Shown: piece after piece, positions 1 through 4,652 of the stretch
Layout: every line of letters begins with the position of its first letter
Position numbering within the stretch: position 1 is the first letter of the stretch
Assembly: GCA_003484545.1 (NCBI GenBank)
Contig: DNCF01000164.1
Span: 305-5,884, forward strand
Origin: Massilia sp.
GTDB lineage: Bacteria; Pseudomonadota; Gammaproteobacteria; Burkholderiales; Burkholderiaceae_D
Direction: 5' to 3'
Length of the DNA stretch: 5,580 nucleotides
Position numbers and translations under genes: made by a program
Notes under the pieces: model-generated
The model's input: only the letters and a program-made list of their open reading frames with translations
Databases searched by the model: none
What the model was told of the DNA's origin: nothing

Positions 1-997
1 CGGCGCCCGCATGGCGATCGAGGCCCTGAACGCGCGCGGCGTGACGATCGGCGGCAAGAAGGCGCGCTTCGAGCTGGTGGCCGAGGACGACGGCGGCGAC
101 CCGAAGCAGGCCACCAACGTGGCCCAGAAACTGGTCGACGGCCGCGTCAACGGCGTGGTCGGCCACGAGACCTCGGGCACCACGATTCCGGCCTCGAAGA
201 TCTACCACCAGGCCGGCATTCCGCAGATCTCGCCGTCGAGCACCAGCCCGAAATACACCCAGCAGGGCTTCAACACGGCGTTCCGCGTGGTGGCCAACGA
301 CGTGCAGCTGGGCCAGGCGCTGGGGCGTTATGCGGTGAAGGACATGGGCGCGCGCCGCGTCGCCGTGATCGACGACCGCACCGCCTACGGCCAGGGCCTG
401 GTCATGGAATTCGCCAAGGGGCTGCGCCAGCAGGGCGCCAGCATCGTCGCGCGCGAATTCACCCACGACAAGGCCAGCGACTTCAGCGCCATCCTGACCA
501 AGATCCGCGCCCAGAAGCCCGACCTGGTCTTCTTCGGCGGCATGAGCGCGGTGGCCGGGCCCATGCTGCGCCAGATGAAGCAGCTCGGCATGAACGTGAA
601 AATGATGGGCGGCGACGGCATCTGCTCGGACGAGATCCATAAACTGTCGGGCGGCGCGATGGCGGACGGTCAGGTCTTCTGCGCCGAGGCCGGCGGCGTC
701 GATGCTGCCGGCAAGGCGGCGATGGACAAGTTCCGCGCCGACTACCGGAAGCGTTTCGGCATCGATGTCCAGATCAACGCGCCCTACGCCTACGACGCCG
801 TGATGACGATGGCCGAGGCCATGGTCAAGGCCGGTTCCTCGGCGCCGGCGAAGTACCTGCCGGTGCTGGCGAAGATCGACACCAAGGGTGTCACCGGACC
901 GATTGCCTTCGACGCGCGCGGCGACATCCGCGACGGCACCATCACCCTGTACACCTTCAAGGGCGGACGCCGCACGGTCCTGGCCGTCACCAAATAA
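1..997 (+). CDS. Branched-chain amino acid-type ABC transporter substrate-binding protein (LivJ/LivK-like), 5' truncated
   Basis: This is the C-terminal 331 residues of a periplasmic binding protein of the Peripla_BP_6 / type I fold. It would deliver a ligand, probably a branched-chain or related amino acid, to a LivHMGF-type ABC importer. The reading frame is open from base 2 to the TAA at 995-997. The residues before the first ATG (base 11) read Gly-Ala-Arg and fit the usual family helix (NGARMAIEALN), so that ATG is internal; the true start, signal peptide and first strand lie before the window. Family landmarks are VAEDDGGDP, then SGTTIPAS (about 173-196) and SPSSTSP (about 230-250), the loops that in LivJ/LivK hold the ligand's amino-carboxylate group. 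They are followed by DDRTAYGQG (371-397) and PDLVFFGG. No permease or ATPase gene lies downstream; a 192-base gap follows. The family is certain, the exact ligand is not. Confidence 0.93.
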   Translation, partial: GARMAIEALNARGVTIGGKKARFELVAEDDGGDPKQATNVAQKLVDGRVNGVVGHETSGTTIPASKIYHQAGIPQISPSSTSPKYTQQGFNTAFRVVANDVQLGQALGRYAVKDMGARRVAVIDDRTAYGQGLVMEFAKGLRQQGASIVAREFTHDKASDFSAILTKIRAQKPDLVFFGGMSAVAGPMLRQMKQLGMNVKMMGGDGICSDEIHKLSGGAMADGQVFCAEAGGVDAAGKAAMDKFRADYRKRFGIDVQINAPYAYDAVMTMAEAMVKAGSSAPAKYLPVLAKIDTKGVTGPIAFDARGDIRDGTITLYTFKGGRRTVLAVTK

Positions 998-1039
998 GCG
1001 CCAGCCAAGCGTCAAACAAGCGCAACACAAGCCCGACAC

Positions 1040-1063
1040 CCGGCGGGCGGCTTTGCCGGCTTT
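1040..1063 (+). terminator. Weak candidate terminator after the first binding-protein gene
   Basis: About 43 bases past the TAA stop, CCGGC (1040-1044) can pair with GCCGG (1055-1059) across a 10-base loop, followed by CTTTC. An alternative fold is a 4-bp CGGC/GCCG stem with a TTT loop (1048-1058). The T-run is only three bases and the stem is short, so this is at best a weak intrinsic terminator. Rho-dependent termination is equally possible. GC-rich DNA gives such stems by chance. Confidence 0.22.
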
Positions 1064-1081
1064 CGTCGCGTCAACCCTCCT

Positions 1082-1102
1082 GCCGCGCGTGCGGCGCGCG
1101 GC
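1082..1102. other. Perfect 8-bp GC inverted repeat (hairpin)
   Basis: GCCGCGCG (1082-1089) and CGCGCGGC (1095-1102) are exact reverse complements separated by TGCGG. No T-run follows on either strand, so it is not a standard intrinsic terminator. It lies between the upstream gene and the leader of the PAS-GGDEF-EAL gene. It could be a structural boundary or a protein-binding palindrome, or simply reflect the local composition. Confidence 0.4.
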
Positions 1103-1104
1103 GA

Positions 1105-1124
1105 CCGGGTTACACTGTTCCCGG
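1105..1124 (+). promoter_or_regulatory. Possible promoter/operator region for the PAS-GGDEF-EAL gene
   Basis: TACACT (1111-1116) matches four of six bases of the sigma-70 -10 consensus and lies 73 bases before the ATG. It is bracketed by a short inverted repeat, CCGGG (1105-1109) and CCCGG (1120-1124). No recognisable -35 hexamer is found 16-18 bases upstream, where the 8-bp hairpin sits. The 192-base gap makes an independent promoter plausible, and this is the most AT-rich stretch in its 3' half, but the call is weak. Confidence 0.25.
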
Positions 1125-1129
1125 GCACG

Positions 1130-1169
1130 GGCAGGAACGCTCGCGCCTGCCGGGGCGGGCCGCGCCCCG
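1130..1169 (+). other. Two adjoining hairpins in the putative 5' leader of the PAS-GGDEF-EAL gene
   Basis: GGCAGG (1130-1135) pairs with CCTGCC (1146-1151). CGGGGCG (1151-1157) pairs perfectly with CGCCCCG (1163-1169) across a 5-base loop. The two stems share base 1151, so they abut or compete. The second stem ends 11 bases before the ribosome binding site at 1181-1185. This could modulate translation, but no known riboswitch or leader-peptide pattern is recognised, and local GC content raises the chance of fortuitous stems. Confidence 0.35.
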
Positions 1170-1180
1170 TATCCGCCGCC

Positions 1181-1185
1181 GGAGG
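1181..1185 (+). promoter_or_regulatory. Ribosome binding site GGAGG for the PAS-GGDEF-EAL gene
   Basis: GGAGG lies four bases before the ATG at 1190. The spacing is slightly short, but the match to the anti-Shine-Dalgarno sequence is strong. It supports ATG 1190 as the start, since the first PAS fold begins only about 15-20 residues later. Confidence 0.75.
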
Positions 1186-1189
1186 CCGC

Positions 1190-3265
1190 ATGGACAGGTC
1201 GGAGAAGGCCGGGCCGGCCGGTCCCGGGCCCTTGCAGAGCCTGTGGACCCTGGTCGACAACCTGGACGCCTGCTTCTACGTCAAGGACGTGGACGGCCGC
1301 TACCTGTTCGCCAACCGCGCGCTCGGGCTCGTGTTCGATGCCGATCCCGGCGCCATCGTCGGCCACGGCGACGGCGATTTCGTCGACCTGGCGCGTTGCG
1401 ACTCCATCCTCGTTACCGACCGCGAAGTGCTGGCCACCGGCGCCAAGCTCGAGCGCGACGAATTGCTCTACCTGGCCGGGCGCGGACGCCGGGTGTTCCG
1501 CACCGTGAAACTCCCGCTGTTCGACGCCGAGCGCCGCGTGATCGGCCTGTGCGGCATCTCGACCGACATTACCGAAGAGCGCCGCACGGTCGATGAGCTC
1601 ATCCGGCGCAATCTCCTGTTCGACACGATTCTCTCGAACGTCGACAGCGCCATCTTCCTGAAGGACCGCGAAGGCCGCTACCTGTATGCCAACCGGCGCG
1701 TGCTCGACATCTTCGGCGTGGAGCTCGAGGAACTGCTCGGGCGCACCGACCGGGACGTCCTGCCTGCCGACGTCGTGGTGCCGCTGGAGGAGAACGACCG
1801 CGCCGTGCTGGCCGGCCAGCCGCAGGCGGTGGAGGAGCTGGTGACGGATGCCCAGGGAAACAAGCACGTCTTCTGGACGCGCAAGATCCTGCTCGACCTG
1901 CCGGACCAGCCGGTGTGCATGCTCGGCCTGTCGACCGAGATCACCGAACTGCGTGGCCTGCGCACCCGCCTCGAGCACGAGCGCGTGACCGATTCCCTGA
2001 CCGGGCTGGCGAACCGGCTCAGGTTCGAGGCCGCCCTCGACGAACACCTGCAGGCGGCCGGGACGGGCGCGCCGGCCGGCGCGCGGCTGGCGGTGGCCAT
2101 CTTCGACCTCGACCAGTTCAAGTACATCAACAACAATTTCGGCCAGGCGGTCGGCGACCAGCTGATCCAGATGGTCGCCCTGCGCCTGCAACAATGCGGC
2201 GTCTCGATCGGCAACCTGGCGCGCCTGTCGGGCGACGAGTTCGCCTTCACGCTGCCCTATGAGGGATCGGTCGAGGAGCTGGCGCGCGAGATCGAGCAGG
2301 TCCGCGCCTTCCTGTCGCAACCCTATCCGGTCCTGCAGCAGCCGCTGCACCTGACGTTCAGCGCCGGGATCAGCCTGTCCGGCGCGGACGGCAACAGCGC
2401 CAACGAACTGCTCGGCCGGGCCGAGGCGGCGATGTACTCGGCCAAGGACCACGGCCGCGACCAGTACCGCTTCTACTCGCGCTCGCTCGGCGCGACCGTG
2501 GCGGACCGGGTGGCGCTGGAGCGCGACCTGCGCGCGGCGATGGGCTCGAGCCAGTTCATGCTGCACTACCAGCCGAAGATACGGCGCGACGGCACTGTGG
2601 CCGGTTTCGAGGCCCTGATCCGCTGGAACCGGCCCGGCGTCGGCCTGGTGGCGCCGGACCGTTTCATCCCGCTGGCCGAGCAGCTCGGCCTGCTCCTGGG
2701 GCTGGGGCGCTGGGTGATCGACGAGGCCTGCCGCCAGATCGTGCGCTGGCGCAGCCAGGGCATGGGCGAGGTGCCGGTGGCGGTGAACTTGTCGACCAGC
2801 CAGCTGACCAGCGCCGAGCTGCCGGACTACGTGTTCGAGACCATCCGCCGCCACGCGCTGGCGCCCGGCAGCCTGGAGATGGAACTGACCGAATCGATGA
2901 TGATGTCCGACCCCGAGCTGGCGATCGCGATCCTGACCCGGCTCAGGCGCGGCGGGGTCGCGCTCTCGATCGACGACTTCGGCACCGGCTTCTCGTCGAT
3001 GGCCTACCTGCGCCAGCTGCCGGTGAACTACCTCAAGCTGGACCGCTCGTTCGTGCGCAACATCGCCGACGACCCGAAGGATGCCGACCTGTGCGCCGGC
3101 ATCATGGCGCTGGCGCACAAGCTCGACATGCACGTGGTGGCCGAGGGCGTCGAAACGCGCGCCCAGCACGACGCGCTGGCCGCCGCGAATTGCGACCTGT
3201 TCCAGGGTTTCCTGTTCAGCCAGCCGATGTCGGCGGCGCAGGCGACGGAGTTCCTGCGGCGCTGA
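1190..3265 (+). CDS. PAS-PAS-GGDEF-EAL cyclic-di-GMP signalling protein, probable phosphodiesterase
   Basis: A complete 691-residue protein with no signal peptide or membrane segment, so a cytoplasmic sensor. Domains in order: PAS 1 (about 15-130), PAS 2 (about 140-255), GGDEF (about 262-430), EAL (about 440-691). Both PAS domains carry a KDxxGRYLxANR core and end in (S)T(D/E)ITE, the usual linker to an output domain. In the GGDEF domain, the DxLTGLANR entry, metal aspartate D306, N314 and D323 are present. The signature is SGDEF (347-351) instead of GGDEF, and the positions of the RxxD inhibitory I-site hold V and G. In the EAL domain every catalytic landmark is visible: EALIRW (E474), NLS (N533), ELTES (E565), DDFGTG (D595, D596), KLD (K616), AEGVET (E652) and QGF (Q672). 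It should therefore hydrolyse c-di-GMP to pGpG. The GGDEF part may be a GTP-sensing regulator or a weak cyclase; SGDEF variants are not necessarily dead. The gene stands alone, convergent with the next gene. Domain calls are secure; the PAS ligand is unknown. Confidence 0.96.
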   Translation: MDRSEKAGPAGPGPLQSLWTLVDNLDACFYVKDVDGRYLFANRALGLVFDADPGAIVGHGDGDFVDLARCDSILVTDREVLATGAKLERDELLYLAGRGRRVFRTVKLPLFDAERRVIGLCGISTDITEERRTVDELIRRNLLFDTILSNVDSAIFLKDREGRYLYANRRVLDIFGVELEELLGRTDRDVLPADVVVPLEENDRAVLAGQPQAVEELVTDAQGNKHVFWTRKILLDLPDQPVCMLGLSTEITELRGLRTRLEHERVTDSLTGLANRLRFEAALDEHLQAAGTGAPAGARLAVAIFDLDQFKYINNNFGQAVGDQLIQMVALRLQQCGVSIGNLARLSGDEFAFTLPYEGSVEELAREIEQVRAFLSQPYPVLQQPLHLTFSAGISLSGADGNSANELLGRAEAAMYSAKDHGRDQYRFYSRSLGATVADRVALERDLRAAMGSSQFMLHYQPKIRRDGTVAGFEALIRWNRPGVGLVAPDRFIPLAEQLGLLLGLGRWVIDEACRQIVRWRSQGMGEVPVAVNLSTSQLTSAELPDYVFETIRRHALAPGSLEMELTESMMMSDPELAIAILTRLRRGGVALSIDDFGTGFSSMAYLRQLPVNYLKLDRSFVRNIADDPKDADLCAGIMALAHKLDMHVVAEGVETRAQHDALAAANCDLFQGFLFSQPMSAAQATEFLRR

Positions 3266-3282
3266 GCGGTGCCGGCTTTGCC

Positions 3283-3306
3283 AGGGTCGGCTCTCGAGCA
3301 CACGCG
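3283..3306 (+). repeat. REP-like palindrome, degenerate copy A
   Basis: This 24-base segment, centred on GCTCTCGAGC, matches the reverse complement of 3384-3407 at 20 of 24 positions by direct alignment. It starts 18 bases after the stop of the PAS-GGDEF-EAL gene. Its own palindrome is imperfect: a 4-bp core stem, then mismatches, then further pairs. Together with copy B it forms an inverted doublet typical of REP/REPIN or BIME elements. Whether it is dispersed in the genome cannot be seen from one window. Confidence 0.55.
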
Positions 3307-3329
3307 GATGCACATGATGCAAACGGGCG

Positions 3330-3358
3330 TTTTTTCGCGGCGTGCGGCCGCGAAGGAA
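3330..3358 (+). other. Hairpin between the two palindromes, possible terminator or REPIN loop structure
   Basis: TTCGCGGC (3334-3341) and GCCGCGAA (3347-3354) form a perfect 8-bp stem with a GTGCG loop. In plus-strand RNA the stem extends to 12 bp using two G-U pairs, with the six-T run at 3330-3335 pairing to AAGGAA. The T-run lies on the 5' side, so it is not a canonical intrinsic terminator for the plus-strand gene, and no T-run follows the stem on the minus strand. It sits in the middle of the inverted doublet. Confidence 0.45.
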
Positions 3359-3383
3359 GGCGCGGGTAGGTCTGCGATGAGAC

Positions 3384-3407
3384 AGCGTGGGCTCGAGAGC
3401 CCACGCT
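3384..3407. repeat. REP-like palindrome, intact copy B
   Basis: AGCGTGGGCTC (3384-3394) and GAGCCCACGCT (3397-3407) are exact reverse complements around a central GA. In RNA this gives about ten pairs capped by a four-base loop. No T-run follows on either strand. It lies 26 bases past the stop codon of the minus-strand binding-protein gene, so it could stabilise that transcript's 3' end or help separate the two convergent genes. Copy A at 3283-3306 is its diverged inverted partner. Confidence 0.65.
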
Positions 3408-3411
3408 ACGG

Positions 3412-3428
3412 AAAACCCGGCCGCCGGT
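3412..3428 (-). terminator. Weak candidate terminator of the minus-strand operon
   Basis: Read on the minus strand, five bases after the TGA stop, ACCGG-CGG-CCGG forms a 4-bp GC stem with a 3-base loop, followed by GTTTTCC. The stem and the four-T tract are both minimal. Combined with the stronger hairpin at 3384-3407 just beyond, it may contribute to ending transcription of the synthetase/binding-protein operon. Confidence 0.3.
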
Positions 3429-3433
3429 CGCGC

Positions 3434-4606
3434 TCAATCCGGCATCACGTCCTTGAGCACGCCGATCGGCTGGTTGACCAGCTTGCCGTTCACCTTCTTC
3501 ACCTCGCGGATGTACATGTTCTGGACGATGTCGCGGGTCTTGGGGTCGATGCTGATCGGGCCGCGCGGGCTGTTCCACTTCATGCCCGACAGGGTTTTTA
3601 CGGCCGCGTCGCCCGTCACCTTGCCGTTCAGCTTGCGCACGGTCTCGTAGATCATGCCCATGGTGTCGTAGGCCGCGACGGTCACGAAGGTCGGCGCCGG
3701 ACGGTTCGGGTTGGCATCGGCGTAGGCCTTGAGGAAGGCCTTGTTCGCCTCGTTGTCGAGCGCGGTGGAGTAGTTCAGCACCGTGACCGCGCCCAGCGCG
3801 CGTTCGCCCAGGGCTTCCAGGGTCGGCGAGTCGCTGGTCATGTCGCCCACGCCCAGGAACTTGATGCCGGCCTTGTCCAGGCCCTTGTCGCTGAAGGCCT
3901 TCAGCAGGCCGGCGCCGTCCTCCGCGCCCGGCGCGAAGAAGAACAGGGCGTCCGGCTTCTGGTCCTTCACGCGCTGCACGAAGGGCGAATAGTCGGGGTT
4001 GGCCAGCGGCACGCGCGAGGAGCCGACGATCTTGCCGCCTCCCTCCTGCAGACCCTTTGCGAACTTGGCCTCGGCGTCGTGCCCGGTGCTGTAGTCGGTC
4101 ACCAGCGAGTACACGTTGCTGATCTTGTTCTGCGCGGTCCAGGTGCCGAAGGGTTCGGTCATCTGCTGCATCGTCATCGAGGTGCGCAGCATGTAGGGCG
4201 ACTTGGCCGTGATGCCGGTGGTGACCGCGTTCATCACGATCATCGGCGTCTTGCCCTGGGTCGCGACCGGCGCCACCGCCAGCGCGCTCGGCGTGAGCGA
4301 GAAGCCGATCAGGAAGCTCACCTTCTCGCGCCCGATCAGTTCCTGGGCCGCGCGCTTCGACAGCTCGACGTTGCTGCCGCCGTCGTCGCGGTAGATGACC
4401 TGGATCTTCTTGCCGGCCACGGTGTCGCCGTGCTGCTTCATGTAGGTCTTGATGCCGTCCTCGAAGGGCTTGCCGATGTTGACGAAGGGGCCGGTCAGGG
4501 CGGCGATCACGCCGATCTTGATCGTGTCGCCGTTCTGCGCGTGGGCGGGGCCGCCGGCAAAGGGCAGGAATGCGAGGCCGATGCAGGCCAGGGTCTTCAG
4601 TTTCAT
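3434..4606 (-). CDS. ABC transporter substrate-binding protein (Peripla_BP_6), probable aromatic acid (hydroxycinnamate) binding
   Basis: A complete 390-residue periplasmic binding protein. The first 23 residues form a Sec signal peptide: a KLK positive end, a hydrophobic stretch, and AHA before a predicted cleavage at Q24. The mature protein starts with the family opening strand IKIGVIAALTGPF, then GKKIQVIYRDDGG, LIGFSLTPSALAVAPVA, the hinge-region YSLVTDYSTGHDA and DALFFFAPGAEDG, ending in PRGPISIDPKTRD and IREVKKVNGKL. Such proteins capture a ligand outside the inner membrane and pass it to a Liv-type permease. Members that sit beside aromatic-acid CoA ligases typically bind aromatic acids, and here a feruloyl-CoA synthase-like gene lies 44 bases upstream on the same strand, so a hydroxycinnamate or related ligand is inferred. 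The residues that would fix the ligand cannot be read by eye. No permease gene is present in the window. It is clearly diverged from the binding protein at 1-997. Start ATG (4604-4606) is supported by the signal peptide and a GAGGAGA ribosome site. Confidence 0.93.
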   Translation of the reverse strand: MKLKTLACIGLAFLPFAGGPAHAQNGDTIKIGVIAALTGPFVNIGKPFEDGIKTYMKQHGDTVAGKKIQVIYRDDGGSNVELSKRAAQELIGREKVSFLIGFSLTPSALAVAPVATQGKTPMIVMNAVTTGITAKSPYMLRTSMTMQQMTEPFGTWTAQNKISNVYSLVTDYSTGHDAEAKFAKGLQEGGGKIVGSSRVPLANPDYSPFVQRVKDQKPDALFFFAPGAEDGAGLLKAFSDKGLDKAGIKFLGVGDMTSDSPTLEALGERALGAVTVLNYSTALDNEANKAFLKAYADANPNRPAPTFVTVAAYDTMGMIYETVRKLNGKVTGDAAVKTLSGMKWNSPRGPISIDPKTRDIVQNMYIREVKKVNGKLVNQPIGVLKDVMPD

Positions 4607-4610
4607 GTCG

Positions 4611-4617
4611 TCTCCTC
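4611..4617 (-). promoter_or_regulatory. Ribosome binding site GAGGAGA for the minus-strand binding-protein gene
   Basis: On the minus strand GAGGAGA lies four bases before the ATG at 4606, with its AGGAG core ending five bases from it. It is a strong match with normal spacing, and it fixes the start that also gives a well-formed signal peptide. Confidence 0.75.
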
Positions 4618-4630
4618 GTTATTGTAAGTA

Positions 4631-4652
4631 GGTGCCGCTGAAAGGTGCCGCT
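4631..4652. repeat. Short tandem direct repeat at the synthetase stop codon
   Basis: GGTGCCGCT occurs at 4631-4639 and again at 4644-4652, separated by GAAA, giving a 13-base period. The second copy overlaps the TAG stop (4651-4653) of the synthetase gene. It occupies much of the 44-base gap before the binding-protein gene. It may be a replication-slippage duplication; no regulatory role is evident. Confidence 0.6.

Noticed and set aside
888..1508. A 206-codon plus-strand open frame spanning the end of the first gene and the start of the PAS gene.
   Set aside because: Low-complexity Ala/Pro/Arg/Ser/Thr composition, overlaps two well-supported genes in another frame, and has no ribosome site.
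1678..2250. A 190-codon minus-strand open frame inside the PAS-GGDEF gene.
   Set aside because: Ser/Arg-rich shadow of the real coding strand, with no recognisable domain.
3283..3407. Repeated palindromes considered as a CRISPR remnant.
   Set aside because: There are only two copies, in inverted rather than direct orientation, and no cas gene or regular spacer.
3384..3407. Perfect hairpin considered as an intrinsic terminator for the convergent genes.
   Set aside because: No T-run follows the stem on either strand. It may still affect RNA ends, but it is better described as a REP-like palindrome.
4583..4606. LAC at residues 6-8 of the minus-strand binding protein, looking like a lipobox.
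   Set aside because: The cysteine comes before most of the hydrophobic stretch, which continues to residue 17, and a normal AHA cleavage site follows. This is a Sec-secreted soluble protein, not a lipoprotein.
4621..4626. TACAAT on the minus strand, a five-of-six match to a -10 box, just before the binding-protein gene.
   Set aside because: No -35 element at 16-18 bases, and transcription would start within or at the ribosome binding site, leaving almost no leader. Co-transcription with the synthetase gene is more likely.
3269..4627. A 452-codon plus-strand open frame opposite the minus-strand binding-protein gene.
   Set aside because: Its product is rich in His, Arg, Val, Gly and Ala with no domain pattern, as expected from the complement of a GC-rich gene. 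The opposite strand encodes a textbook binding protein with a signal peptide and ribosome site.
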